Positions 1-10,901 of a stretch of DNA of 64,000 bases are shown in pieces. Below the pieces are notes generated by a model. The model was not told the DNA's origin, searched no databases, and saw nothing but the letters and a program-made list of their open reading frames with translations. Both the position numbers and the translations under genes were made by a program. The DNA is from Phytopythium helicoides (Eukaryota; Oomycota; Peronosporomycetes; Pythiales; Pythiaceae): positions 372,001 to 436,000 of the forward strand of contig JANFNE010000018.1 of assembly GCA_024867545.1 (NCBI GenBank), given 5' to 3'. Position 1 is the first letter of the stretch. Each line of letters opens with the position of its first letter.

Positions 1-1770
1 AGTGGTTTCGCACGCCCAGGATCGATCACAGCACTCATGGGTGCGACGGGCGCTGGCAAGACCACGCTCATGGATGTCATCGCTGGACGAAAGACGGGTG
101 GAAATATTCAAGGCAAGATCTACCTCAACGGATACGAAGCCAGTGACTTGGCAATTCGTCGTGCCACAGGATATTGTGAGCAGATGGACGTTCATTCCGA
201 AGCATCTACCATCCGCGAAGCTCTTGTCTTCAGTGCATTCCTGCGCCAAGACAGCTCCGTCCCCTCAAGTCGCAAATTCGACCTCGTCAACGAATGCCTC
301 GACCTCCTTGGAATGAACGACATTGCCGATCAGATCATCCGCGGAAGTTCGACGGAGCAGATGAAGCGTCTGACAATCGGTGTGGAGCTCGCTGCTGACC
401 CGAGTGTGATCTTCTTGGACGAGCCAACGAGTGGTCTGGACGCTCGTTCTGCCAAGTTGATCATGGACGGTGTGCGGAAGGTGGCGGATACGGGTCGCAC
501 GATTGTGTGTACGATTCATCAGCCTTCTGCGGAGGTGTTTTTCTTGTTCGACAAGTTGTTGTTGCTGAAGCGTGGTGGCGAAGTGGTGTATTTCGGCGAT
601 CTTGGGAAGGGATGCCGCAAGTTGATTGACTACTTCGAGGCAGTTCCAGGTGTTCATCCGCTGCCTGCTGGCCATAACCCTGCGACTTGGATGTTGGAAG
701 TGATTGGTGCGGGAGTGAACAACACATCTGTGGCGGATGTGGATTTTGTTCAATACTTCAACGAGAGTGACAAGAAGCGTTTGATGGATGAGAACCTTGA
801 CCAAGAGGGTGTGACGCGTCCCAATGCGGGTCTGCCGGAGCTTGTGTTTGCGAGGAAGCGTGCAGCGAGTTCGGTTACTCAGCTGACGTTTTTGGTGAAG
901 CGCTTCATGGATATGTATTGGCGAACTCCGACGTACAACCTCACACGCCTGATCATCTCGATTATCGTCGGTATTGTCTTTGGATTGGTCTACGTTTCAA
1001 ACAATTACACTTCGTACCAAGGCATCAATGCAGGCATCGGCATGACGTATCTGACTGCACTCTTCAATGGCGTTGTGTCGTTCAACAGCGTCTTGCCGAT
1101 CACGGATGGAGATCGTGCGGCGTACTACCGAGAGCGGTCGGCCCAGACGTACAGTGCGGTTTGGTATTGGGTTGGCTCGACTCTTGCTGAGATCCCGTTC
1201 GTGTTTGCAGCGGGCTTGCTCTACACGGTAATCTTCTTCCCGATGGTCGGGTTCACGGGCTTCGGCACTGGCGTGCTGTACTGGATCAATATGTCGTTCC
1301 TTATCCTGATGCAAACGTACCTCGGGCAACTCATCGTGTACGCGATGCCGAGCGTGGACGTTGCGGCTCTCGTGGGCGTGACACTCAACTCGATCCTGTT
1401 CCTGTTCATGGGCTTCAACCCACCCGGCAACTCCATTCCGCAGGGTTACAAGTGGCTGTACGACATCACGCCGCAACGATACTCCTTGTCAATTCTATCG
1501 GCACTCGTCTTTGCTGACTGTCCGAACCCACCAGAGTACAACGAGGCGTTGGGCGAGTTTGTCAACGTCGGGACGGAGCTCGGATGCCAGCCGTTGACCG
1601 GCACGCCGCTCACCATCGGGCACACGACGGTCAAGGGCTACGTCGAGTCGGTTTTCAACATGAAGCACAGCGAGATCTGGGAGAACTTTGGCATCGTGTT
1701 GGTCTTCATCGTCGTGTTCCGCGTGCTAGCCCTGCTGGCGCTGCGCTTCATCAACCACCAAAAGCGGTAG
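1..1770 (+). CDS. PDR-type (ABCG) ABC transporter, C-terminal half, 5' truncated by window edge
   Basis: The frame is open from base 1 and stops at 1768–1770, giving about 589 residues. It begins just before the second nucleotide-binding domain: Walker A GATGAGKTT, ABC signature region STEQMKRLTIG, Walker B VIFLDEPTSGLD. About six hydrophobic segments of the second membrane domain follow, and it ends in the FINHQKR tail typical of this protein pair. PDR transporters are plasma-membrane pumps exporting lipids and toxic compounds; the substrate here is unknown. The next gene (2671–6793) is a tandem paralogue. Codons are intact throughout, unlike the paralogue. The NBD2 part from about 181 to 935 is nearly identical to 5200–5954 at DNA level while the membrane domain has diverged, which suggests gene conversion. 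The first half of the gene lies outside the window. Confidence 0.93.
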   Translation, partial: SGFARPGSITALMGATGAGKTTLMDVIAGRKTGGNIQGKIYLNGYEASDLAIRRATGYCEQMDVHSEASTIREALVFSAFLRQDSSVPSSRKFDLVNECLDLLGMNDIADQIIRGSSTEQMKRLTIGVELAADPSVIFLDEPTSGLDARSAKLIMDGVRKVADTGRTIVCTIHQPSAEVFFLFDKLLLLKRGGEVVYFGDLGKGCRKLIDYFEAVPGVHPLPAGHNPATWMLEVIGAGVNNTSVADVDFVQYFNESDKKRLMDENLDQEGVTRPNAGLPELVFARKRAASSVTQLTFLVKRFMDMYWRTPTYNLTRLIISIIVGIVFGLVYVSNNYTSYQGINAGIGMTYLTALFNGVVSFNSVLPITDGDRAAYYRERSAQTYSAVWYWVGSTLAEIPFVFAAGLLYTVIFFPMVGFTGFGTGVLYWINMSFLILMQTYLGQLIVYAMPSVDVAALVGVTLNSILFLFMGFNPPGNSIPQGYKWLYDITPQRYSLSILSALVFADCPNPPEYNEALGEFVNVGTELGCQPLTGTPLTIGHTTVKGYVESVFNMKHSEIWENFGIVLVFIVVFRVLALLALRFINHQKR

Positions 1771-1992
1771 ATAGGTGAACAGACACATAATCGACTTGCA
1801 ATGCGCCGAGACTGGCCAATCATGCACATAATCAACGTTGGCTGCTTCAAGATTGTTCGCAAAAGGACCGACACACACTGAGTGTTGGTTCAGTCAGTTC
1901 CGTTACACATCCCGACGTCAAGTGCTGAGACGAGTGGCTCAGCTACCGTTGGGCTATCCATGCCGGAGCTACAGTGTACCACCCTGCTGGAT

Positions 1993-1996
<4 letters not shown>

Positions 1997-2053
<57 letters not shown>
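1997..2053. repeat. (AG)n dinucleotide microsatellite, about 28 units
   Basis: An uninterrupted AG/CT run of about 57 bases lies some 230 bases downstream of the first transporter's stop codon. Purine-rich tracts of this sort are length-variable. Whether it affects transcription of either neighbour cannot be told from sequence. Confidence 0.97.
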
Positions 2054-2055
<2 letters not shown>

Positions 2056-2399
2056 CTCGCTCCATTGGCCCAAACGCTTGACTGTATCATCGATGTATCA
2101 AGCACCATCGGTCAAAATGCGTGAGCACATGGTGGCGATCGTCTCACAACCAGTCGAGGGACAAGTTGAAGTTCAGTTGAATGATGGTGAACATGTCCCG
2201 CCCTTTTGACGCAATCAAGTATTATTGTCCAATCATATCGTATATAAAAATATTTCAACCAATCAAATAACTCCAAATTCGAATAATCGTGATGACTGAG
2301 CGCGCGGAGGTTGACGCCTGCCAGCGATTTGTTGATTCCCAGCTGAACATGCGCGGCGCAGATTATTCCCACAGAGTGATGGTAAAACCGTTCTTTCAG

Positions 2400-2432
2400 C
2401 CAATCAGCGCGCAGGAGTCCCGCGCTGATTGG
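2400..2432. promoter_or_regulatory. Inverted CCAAT-box pair CCAATCAGCGCG / CGCGCTGATTGG
   Basis: Two perfect 12-base inverted copies (2400–2411 and 2421–2432) are separated by 9 bases, about 240–270 bases before the transporter start at 2671. The core is a CCAAT box as bound by NF-Y type factors. The same 12-mer recurs upstream of the ATP synthase b gene (58491) and between the genes starting at 62837 and 63237. A promoter role is inferred. Confidence 0.55.
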
Positions 2433-2670
2433 CAGAAATGGGGCAGCGCTCCGTCCCGCGCCATCAGTCATCAGTCGTAGCTCTTCGAACTGTACGGTAC
2501 GAACGGCAGTTGCCTCCCATACAAACACCCGATGGGGCAAGGCGGTCAACCGACTCGACCGTCGGTCAGTCGACTGCCACGACCTGGCTCACTTCCGAAT
2601 CGGCCGAGTCCTGCACAGGTCAACCAACTACCTGCATACTCAGCTCAAGTCAAGGCGACAGGCGGCCGAG

Positions 2671-5600
2671 ATGGAGGACAGCGAGCCCGCGCGTGCGCTG
2701 CTGGCTGAAGGCCCGCAGGTGTTTCATGAGCGCGTGGCCGAGCGCTTCGAGGCGGCATTGGGCCGTGCCATGCCGCAGATGGAGGTGAGATTCAAGAACG
2801 TGTCGCTCGCGGCCGACGTGGTGGTGGTGCACGAGGACCAGACCAAGGACGAGCTGCCAACGCTCGCCAATGCGGTCAAGAAGTCGGTAGTCAAGCTGTC
2901 GGCCAAGAAGCACGTCGTGCGCAAGCAGATCCTCAACAACGTCAGCGGATGCTTCAAGCCCGGATCCATCACGCTCGTCCTCGGACAGCCCGGCTCCGGC
3001 AAGTCCTCGCTCATGAAGATCCTCAGCGGACGCTTCCCCAAGGACAAGCGCGTGACCCGAGAGGGAGAGATCACGTACAACGACGTCAAGCAGCAGGAGA
3101 TTGCCACGCGCCTGCCACAGTTCGTTGCATACGTGACGCAACACGACAAGCACTTCCCCACGCTCACGGTCAAGGAGACGCTCGAGTTCGCGCACGCGTT
3201 CTGCGGTGGCGAGCTGTCTCGGCGCGGCGAGGAGCTGCTGTCGAAGGGGTCAGTGGAGGAGAACCTGTTGGCACTCGAGACAGCCAAGTCCATGTTCAAA
3301 CACTACCCAGAGATCATCATCGAGCAACTGGGTCTGAAGAACTGCCAGGACACCATTATCGGCAACGCCATGCTGCGAGGTGTGTCTGGTGGTGAGCGTA
3401 AGCGCGTGACGACTGGCGAGATGGAGTTTGGTATGAAGTACGTGACTCTCATGGACGAGATCAGTACGGGTTTGGACAGTGCGACGACGTTCGACATCAT
3501 CAACACGCAGCGCAGTATCGCCAAGACGTTCCGGAAGACGGTGGTGATTTCTCTGTTGCAGCCCGCGCCGGAGGTGTTTGATCTGTTCGACGAGGTGTTG
3601 ATTCTGAATGCTGGTGAGGTGATGTACCATGGTCCTCGCGAGATGGTGGAGGGTTACTTCGAGTCTTTGGGATTCCGTCGTCCGCCGAAGCGTGATTTGG
3701 CGGACTACTTGATGGATTTGGGCACGGACCAACAATACCAGTACCAGACTGCTTTGCCGTCTGGATTTCAAAAGTTTCCTCGAACACCGAGTGAGTTTGC
3801 CGAGCAGTTCCGCACGTCGGTTATCTTCAGCAACACGATGGTTTCCTTGGAGGCTCCCCACGACCCGGAGCTTCTCGCAAATGTGGACGATCATATGAAG
3901 CCGATGCCAGAGTTCCATCAAACATTTGCCGAGAATACCAAGTACCTGGTGAAGCGTCAGATGATGCTCATGGTCCGCAATAAGGCGTTCCTCCGTGGGC
4001 GTGGGTTCATGGTGATCCTGATTGGTCTTTTGTATGGCAGCACATTTTTTCAACTTGAGCCGACTAGCATTCAAGTGGTAATGGGCATCCTGTTCCAAGC
4101 AGTGTTGTTCCTCGGTCTTGGCCAAGCAGCCCAAATTCCGACCTACCTGGATGCTCGTGATATCTTTTACAAGCAACGTGGTGCCAACTTTTACCGCACG
4201 TCCGCGTATGTTCTTTCATGCTCAGTTAGCCAGCTCCCAGTGGCGTTTGCTGAGACTGTAGTGTTCGGAACGATCGTGTACTGGATGTGCGGGCTGGTCG
4301 CAACTGCGAAGGCGTACATCTTGTTCGAGCTGTTGCTGTTGCTCACGATCCTCGCGTTCGCATCGTGGTTCTTCTTTATGGCTGCCATATCGCCAGACCT
4401 GCACATTGCCAAGCCATTGTCGATGATCTCGATCCTGTTTTTCGTGCTCTTTGCTGGTTTCGTGATCTCCAAGGGCCAGATGCCCGACTACTTCGTCTGG
4501 ATCTACTGGATCAACCCGATTGCTTGGTGCCTTCGTGCTATCGCTGTGAACCAATACCGATCCTCGAAGTTCGACGTGTGCGAGTACGACGGCTTGAACT
4601 ACTGCAACCAGTTTGGCATGCGCATGGGCGAGTACTACCTGTCGTTTTTCGATGTGCCATCGGACAAGAGTTGGATCCTGTACGGCTTCATCTTCCTGAT
4701 TGCAACCTACGTGTTCTTCATGTACTTGGGCTACCTCGTCCTCGAGTACAAGCGGTATGAGAGTCCCGAGCACACCAGTGTTGCCGTTCCTGCTGCTGTG
4801 GCTGGAAACGACGAGTATGTGTTGGCTTCAACCCCGCGCAGCGCGGCAAAGTCGCCTGCGTCCGCGAGCTCGTCTGGGACGGGAGAAGATGTCACGGTTG
4901 TTGATGTCAAGGCAAACACCACGAAGTTCACTCCAGTAACCATTGCATTCAGGGACCTGTGGTACTCGGTGCCGTCCCCGAAGGACCCGAAGGAGACGAT
5001 TGAGTTGCTAAAGGGTGTTAGCGGGTATGCTCTCCCTGGCTCCATCACCGCGTTGATGGGTTCTACTGGTGCAGGCAAGACCACGCTCATGGATGTCATC
5101 GCTGGACGAAAGACGGGTGGAACTCCTCGCGGCACCATTTACCTGAATGGATATGAAGCTAACGATCTCTCCGTCCGACGTTCGACTGGATACTGCGAGC
5201 AGATGGACGTTCACTCCGAAGCATCCACCATCCGCGAAGCTCTTGTCTTCAGTGCATTCCTGCGCCAAGACAGCTCCGTCCCCTCAAGTCGCAAATTCGA
5301 CCTCGTCAACGAATGCCTCGACCTGCTTGGAATGAATGATATTGCCGACCAGATCATCCGCGGAAGTTCGACGGAGCAGATGAAGCGCCTGACAATCGGT
5401 GTGGAGCTCGCTGCTGACCCGAGTGTGATCTTCTTGGACGAGCCGACGAGTGGTCTGGACGCTCGTTCTGCCAAGTTGATCATGGACGGTGTGCGGAAGG
5501 TGGCGGATACGGGTCGCACGATTGTGTGTACGATTCATCAGCCGTCTGCGGAGGTGTTTTTCTTGTTCGACAAGTTGTTGTTGCTGAAGCGTGGTGGTGA

Positions 5601-6793
5601 GGTGGTGTTCTTCGGCGATCTTGGGAAGGGATGTCGCAAGTTGATTGACTACTTCGAGGCAATCCCAGGTGTTCATCCGCTTCCTGCCGGTCACAACCCT
5701 GCGACTTGGATGTTGGAGGTGATTGGTGCGGGAGTGAACAACACCTCTGTGGCGGATGTGGATTTTGTGCAGTACTTCAACGAGAGTGACAAGAAGCGTT
5801 TGATGGATGAGAACCTTGACCAAGAGGGTGTGACGCGTCCCAATGCGGGTCTGCCGGAGCTTGTGTTTGCGAGGAAGCGTGCAGCGAGCTGGATTACACA
5901 GCTGACGTTCTTGGTGAAGCGCTTCATGGATATGTACTGGCGAACTCCGACGTACAACCTGACGCGTATCGTCATTTACATCATGATGGCTATCCTGTTC
6001 GGGCTTGTGTTTGTCAACGCCGAGTACACTTCATACCAGGGCATCAACGCTGGCGTCGGCATGGTCTTCTTGACGACATTGTTCAGTGGTGTCGTGTCGT
6101 TCAACAGTGTGCTTCCGATTTCCGCTGCAGACCGCGCGGCGTTTTACCGCGAGCGATCAGCTCAAACGTACAACGCGCTTTGGTACTGGTTCGGCTCGAT
6201 GGTTGCCGAGATTCCCTATGTGTTTGGCGCGGGTGCGCTCTACACGGTGATCTTCTATCCCGATGGTCTGGCTTCACTGGCTTCGGCACTGGCGTGCTGT
6301 ACTGGATCAATGCGTCGTTGCTCGTCTTGATGCAGACATACATGGGCCAGTTGCTCGTGTACGCGATGCCGAGCGTGGAAGTTGCAGCGCTGATGGGTGT
6401 GATGCTCAACTCGATCCTTTTCCTGTTCATGGGCTTCAACCCACCGGCCGACGCGATCCCACAAGGCTACAAGTGGCTGTACGCAATCACACCGCAGCGA
6501 TACTCACTCGCGGTTCTTGCAGCACTTGTGTTTGCCGACTGTGACGACCTTCCTGTCTACAACGCGACTCTCGGAGAGTACGAGAATGTCGGATCAAGCC
6601 TCGGATGTCAGCCACTGAGGAACACCCCGCTGACGATCGACCATATCACAGGTCAAGGAGTACGTGGAGTCGACGTTCAAGATGAAGCACGGCGAGATCT
6701 GGCAGAACTTTCGGCATTGTCATCGCGTTCATTTTGTTCTTCCGTCTTCTCTCGCTCCTGGCGCTTCGCTTCATCAACCACCAGAAGAGATAG
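2671..6793 (+). CDS. PDR-type (ABCG) ABC transporter, full length, four single-base frame breaks
   Basis: This is a pleiotropic-drug-resistance-type exporter in the order NBD1–TMD1–NBD2–TMD2. NBD1 has Walker A GQPGSGKSS (about residue 105), signature VSGGERKRVT and Walker B LMDEISTGLD. NBD2 has Walker A GSTGAGKTT (about residue 797) and LDEPTSGLDARSA. Each is followed by a set of hydrophobic helices. The frame breaks at about 6262, 6273, 6651 and 6709; each is explained by one extra base relative to the intact paralogue at 1–1770. Without them the length is 4119 bases, about 1372 residues, which is normal for the family, and the protein ends FINHQKR. The stop is 6791–6793. The breaks could be assembly errors or a real recent loss; I favour errors because other conserved genes here show the same pattern. 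Confidence 0.9.
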
Positions 6794-7373
6794 TCAAAGG
6801 ACTGCAACTACTGTAGTGCTGCAACGAGAATGAGCGCTCCATTCATGATATCACTTCATATACATCCGTTTTCTTGGGTGTCCGTATTCACGCCGTGTTC
6901 GTTTGCAATCTAAGCTTGGTCGATGGTTCGACAACTACATTGCAATTACTATTTGCAAGGTGTGCCTGTGTGTTGTTGCTGTGGGTTCCCTGATCGTGGC
7001 CCATTCCTGCACCTTGCAGCTCCACTTCTGGTATCAGAGCGCTTGGACACAAAGTCCTTGCGGTGTAGATGGCGCTCATCCTCGACGTTCTAGGACTGGT
7101 CCACTGCTCGTGCTGCTTGCACACAGCCGGATGGACCTCACCTGATCCAATCGAGCAATGTCAATCACTCCTCGTTTTGATCTCAAGAGCCTTCAAGCAT
7201 TGAGAGCTACTTTACATTTGTTGTCACAGTTTCCAACAAGCCAAGTCAAGCTTAAGCAACAGCACGAACAACAACAACTACGAAGAGAGCATCCACCACA
7301 GATAACACTCAACGCTTCAGCCCTCCCTCCCATCGAACATCTGCTCATGCGCCCTGCCAATCTATCCGTAACC
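6794..7373. other. Intergenic region between ABC transporter and unknown-family copy A
   Basis: About 580 bases. A frame in phase with the downstream gene is open from 7158, but the family comparison places the start at or near 7374. I see no other gene, RNA or strong repeat. Confidence 0.5.
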
Positions 7374-8144
7374 ATGCGCTCTCACGGCCCAACGTTGCTA
7401 TCGCGACTGCGGTCAGCAGCGAAGCTATCGCCATCATCAGCGCCATCGTCCCCGTCATCGCCTAACACCTATCGGTCTGTTGCTACCAAGTCTTCGGCAT
7501 CAACAAGACATGGCGAGCCAGTTTCGCCATCCCAGGCACATAACGAACATACCCAGCCCAGTCTTGCCTGGGATCGTGAAGCGTACGCCTATGACCGCCG
7601 ATTTGGAGACCCAAAGTCGATTCTTAAGCTACCTCAGCGCTCAATCGCTCCATCATCAAGCACATTGAGAACAACTGAAACCAGCAGACCATCTTCTGGG
7701 TATTCTGCGCCATTGTCTCCGCGATCAGCACTCCGAGAAGCAAGTCGTCGGCAACTACGGCATTGGCAACTCCTAGATCAGCAATGTCAGAAAGATTACC
7801 AGTCCGTCATGGTTCATCCAGCAGATATTACCTCCAGGTTAACGTCGGCTGCCCCAGTGTCAAAGCCTCCGCTTGCAATGATGGTGACTCCCCGCGTAGA
7901 TGAGAAGCATGCGTTGACAACTGAGATGTTGCCAAAGTCAAGTGCATCCAAGTCAAGACGGAATAAGTCTGAAGAATTGGCGCTCGTTTCAGAGCTAGAT
8001 GCGCCATCATTGGCATTTATTATGCGCACGCGGGTATCGAACGCGTTCCTGACGGTGCGTGACGAGATGGCGTTCGTGACGAAGACTCAGTCGATGGTGG
8101 AGCTTGGACACGGGGAGACTCGCGCGTTCGTGTGGTTGGCTTGA
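7374..8144 (+). CDS. Unrecognised family, copy A (C-terminal ETRAFVWLA protein)
   Basis: I do not recognise this protein of about 256 residues. It shares three boxes, in the same order, with the genes at 9091 and 53761: box 1 WDREAYAYDRRFGDPKSIL, box 2 SPRSALREASRR, and a carboxyl-terminal box with FLTVRDEMAFV, then SMVELGHGETRAFVWLA directly before the stop. The sequence between boxes is Ser/Pro/Thr-rich and poorly conserved, suggesting disorder. No signal peptide or membrane segment is visible. The frame is open upstream to 7158, so starts at 7158 or 7347 are possible; 7374 was chosen because it aligns with the shared start region of the other copies. It is more diverged and shorter than copies B and C. 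Function unknown. Confidence 0.72.
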   Translation: MRSHGPTLLSRLRSAAKLSPSSAPSSPSSPNTYRSVATKSSASTRHGEPVSPSQAHNEHTQPSLAWDREAYAYDRRFGDPKSILKLPQRSIAPSSSTLRTTETSRPSSGYSAPLSPRSALREASRRQLRHWQLLDQQCQKDYQSVMVHPADITSRLTSAAPVSKPPLAMMVTPRVDEKHALTTEMLPKSSASKSRRNKSEELALVSELDAPSLAFIMRTRVSNAFLTVRDEMAFVTKTQSMVELGHGETRAFVWLA

Positions 8145-9090
8145 AGCGCCACCCAGTTGATGTGTAGGTGTTGTGAGTGGTTGTCGGTGTTGAGTGCAGT
8201 GCAGTGGTGCAGATGTAGTGCAGTTAGCCAGCTAGTGATTCAGCTGACGTATATAAGAGACGAATTTATTGAGAATAAAGGCAAACAACACACCAGCCTA
8301 TGGTCGAAGGATTTGAGAAGAACAAAACAGAATTGATGTACACTGGCCGATGCCGCTGCTAATTCGGTATCGACCGCAGACTACATATCGGAGAACTGAA
8401 ACTGGGGGAAGCTGGTGGTCGTGCATGCATACGTTGGCATGTATAGCTAGAACAGACGAATCGTTGCAGAAACAGAATCCTGAACCAACCTCCTGTTGGG
8501 ATCAGACACCGAAGTGGTGGAGTCAAGCCAGCTGAGAGGCTGAAGCCCTCGAACTCTTAGCTGTTCGGGTTTCTTTGTAGGCGAAAACGTGGTGCGTCCT
8601 CATACTGCTCCACGACTCATGGACCATGAGCAATGAATATGATCCATGGTATCCAAAGGCTGAAGCAATCCAATTGCGCGTTGGACTGCATGGATGGAGA
8701 CATCCCCCAATCCCGCTAGACCACCAGACGAATCAGCAGTCGACTTATCAATTTGCAGCTGGCACTCGACCTCAGCGCTCTAAGCCTGATCGCGGCGGCT
8801 GCACTTCAAGACGTGCTTGCATTCGATGAATAGAAAAGACAATAGAGCGCTTAGCCGCATCGCTTGAGGTTGGTCCGGGATGATCTGACAATTCGCCCTC
8901 GTCAAAGTCTCGGCCTCCAGTAGTGTGACGAGAGAGTCATGGTTGGTCGCTCCTCACCCTACGATCTCACTTTCCAAATTTCCGAGTGAAGCAACAAGTA
9001 ACTAGCGACTACCAAGCGATCGAGCGCACCCGCGCATCGTCAGCCCATAGAGGGTCCCATCCATTCACTGCCGAGGCAATCTCTGTCAAC
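8145..9090. other. Spacer between family copies A and B, with conserved upstream block
   Basis: About 950 bases with no convincing gene. The last 170 bases or so (from about 8917) match the region upstream of copy C (from about 53585) closely, including a shared upstream ATG in a different frame (8939) and the stretch before the coding start. The block is probably promoter plus 5' leader carried along in the duplication. Confidence 0.6.
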
Positions 9091-10293
9091 ATGACCGTCA
9101 CCGTCGACACGCTCGTCCCCACATTGATGTCCCGGCCGCAATCGGTATTGCACGCATCGTCACCGTCATCTGCGCCATCCCGTCGACATGTATGGCCGCG
9201 AACCGTAGTTCTGCCGAAGCAAAAGTTGCAGCAGCAGAAGCAAAAGGAGCAGCCAACTCATTCGTCCAAACATGAGATCGGGGTACCACCAAAAGTATCT
9301 GCCAAGCTATCAACGCCATCTTTTCCGACAACAAGAAACTATCCTGAGTCATCGAAGAACGTCTCAAAATCCAGCGTTCAGGGTCAATCTTCTGCGACCT
9401 GGGGTCGTGAAGCGTACGCTTATGACCGCCGATTCGCGGGCCCGAAGACTCTCTTGGGCGTGTCACCGAACTCTCTCTCAACTAGCACCACCACTAACTC
9501 GAGCACAGCGATATCACGCCAATCGAGGACAACGCCGGTCAATCGACCGGCATTGATTTCTGCGTCAGCACCAACACCAAAGCATTCGCCAAAGTCTGCA
9601 TGGTCATGGCCAAACACAATTCAGCCAGATGCGATCGAAGACATCATTGGTGCTGATGAACAACTGTGGCCCACAGTGAGTCAAGTGGTGGCAGCAGCAT
9701 CGCCGAAAGCACGGGCAAATATCCAACTGCACGGCGATCGTGCTAAGTATGTGCTGAAGTTGTCGACTGTGGTGGAGTCACCGTCATCATGGGCTGTTCG
9801 GGCAGCACAACCTGCCGCATCTACTGTGGAGGGACTGATGGCGATGTCTCCTCGATCAGCACTGCGCGAAGCGAGTCGTCGTGAAAAACAACAGTGGGAG
9901 GAACACCGTCATCTGACCAAGGAAAGCGAGCTGGACACCTTTGCTGAGGATGCCGAATCGCTGGCCACGGTGTCAGGATTGGAAAAGAGAGTGGCTCACA
10001 GGAGTCCTGCCGCGACGACGAATGGTAATCTTTTCGTGTTCAATGCGTCGCTTTCAACGGAGAACCAGTCAGGGAAGACGGCATCCGACTCCTTGTGGAC
10101 GAATACGAAGACCACAACAAATGAAGTGAGATCTCGCTCGGAGCTAAACGCGGTGGTGCTGGCGCTTGTGATGCACCTGTGGGTTTCGAGTGCGTTCCTG
10201 ACGGTTCGTGACGAGATGGCGTTCGTGTCGAATACGCTGTCAATGGTGGGGCTTGGGCACGGGGAGACTCGCGCGTTCGTGTGGTTGGCGTGA
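9091..10293 (+). CDS. Unrecognised family, copy B
   Basis: A 400-residue protein of unknown function, exactly as long as copy C at 53761 and highly similar to it at DNA and protein level. The start MTVTVDTLVPT is shared by both; the frame is open further upstream but a one-base length difference there breaks the match with copy C, which supports this ATG. Boxes in order: WGREAYAYDRRFAGPKTLL (about residue 110), MSPRSALREASRR (about 250), and the terminal FLTVRDEMAF followed by GLGHGETRAFVWLA. A Gln/Lys-rich stretch lies near residue 50 and Ser/Thr-rich linkers elsewhere. There is no signal peptide or transmembrane helix. It lies 946 bases after copy A in the same direction, so the pair is a tandem duplication. 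Confidence 0.78.
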   Translation: MTVTVDTLVPTLMSRPQSVLHASSPSSAPSRRHVWPRTVVLPKQKLQQQKQKEQPTHSSKHEIGVPPKVSAKLSTPSFPTTRNYPESSKNVSKSSVQGQSSATWGREAYAYDRRFAGPKTLLGVSPNSLSTSTTTNSSTAISRQSRTTPVNRPALISASAPTPKHSPKSAWSWPNTIQPDAIEDIIGADEQLWPTVSQVVAAASPKARANIQLHGDRAKYVLKLSTVVESPSSWAVRAAQPAASTVEGLMAMSPRSALREASRREKQQWEEHRHLTKESELDTFAEDAESLATVSGLEKRVAHRSPAATTNGNLFVFNASLSTENQSGKTASDSLWTNTKTTTNEVRSRSELNAVVLALVMHLWVSSAFLTVRDEMAFVSNTLSMVGLGHGETRAFVWLA

Positions 10294-10496
10294 ACCGTGT
10301 CCAAGTATGCATGCAAGGTAGATGTTGACACAACTATTGAGCCATGTCCTTCAACACGTTGAAGCAGCCAGTGCACTGCGCCTCCTATAAAAAATAAACC
10401 ACAATTAAACCTACCTGTATGTCCAGGTTTAACCCCTCTCTTTTGGGTTTGAATTCCCCGCCAGCGACCTCCGGGCTCCATTTGGCAATCGGCACC
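10294..10496. other. Short spacer upstream of ELOF1
   Basis: About 200 bases separating copy B from the ELOF1 start. It must hold the ELOF1 promoter; no distinctive motif stands out. Confidence 0.4.
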
Positions 10497-10876
10497 ATGG
10501 GGCGCAGGAAGAAGACGACCAAGAAGATCTCCACCAAGAAGAAGCAGGTCGTCTCCACCGTCTTCAAGTGCCCGTTCTGCTCGCACGACGAGGCCGTCGA
10601 GTGCAAAATGTAGGTACCGAGCTCCTCCTGCTCCCCCCCTTGACGCCCGCTGACCGCCTCGTAGGGACCGCGACCGCAACATCGGCCACCTGTCGTGCCG
10701 CGTGTGCACCGAGTCGTTCCAGACGCCAATCCACTGTGCGACGCTGACGCTGTTGACGCTGCTGAGGTAGTGTTGAAGGCCCCACTGACGCTTCTCTCGC
10801 TCGCTTCGCAGACCTCAGCGCGCCCATCGACGTCTACACGGACTGGATCGACGAGTGCGAGGCGCTGAACGCCTAG
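10497..10876 (+). CDS. ELOF1: Transcription elongation factor ELOF1 (Elf1 family), three exons
   Basis: Exons 10497–10609, 10665–10735 and 10812–10876 give 82 residues; both introns (55 and 76 bases) begin GT and end AG with matching phase. The N-terminus MGRRKKTTKK is basic, followed by the four-cysteine zinc ribbon: CPFC in exon 1 and CRVC in exon 2. Then come FQTPIHYLSAP across the second junction and VYTDWIDECE near the end, all hallmarks of the family. Elf1 is a small chromatin-associated factor that travels with RNA polymerase II and assists elongation through nucleosomes. The stop codon is only 25 bases from the stop of the convergent gene on the minus strand, so the 3' untranslated regions must overlap. 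Confidence 0.96.
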
Positions 10877-10901
10877 GAGCTAGCCAGCCGACGCAAACAG
10901 T

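Larger units (their letters stand above)
1771..2670. other. Intergenic spacer and promoter of the second ABC transporter
   Basis: This 900-base gap between the two transporters holds an (AG)n microsatellite, CCAAT boxes near 2229 and 2258, and a strong inverted CCAAT repeat at 2400–2432. I see no convincing gene in it; short open frames running through the AG tract are repeat artefacts. Confidence 0.6.

Noticed and set aside
265..804. Long minus-strand open frame inside the first ABC transporter (and its twin at 5284–5823)
   Set aside because: It is an antisense shadow of the conserved NBD2 coding sequence; it has no recognisable protein content and recurs only because the paralogues are alike.
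1838..2209. Plus- and minus-strand frames running through the AG microsatellite
   Set aside because: They encode only RE or SL dipeptide runs from the repeat and have no conserved flank.
7374..10293. RXLR or Crinkler effector assignment for the unknown family
   Set aside because: No signal peptide, no RXLR or LFLAK motif near the N-terminus.
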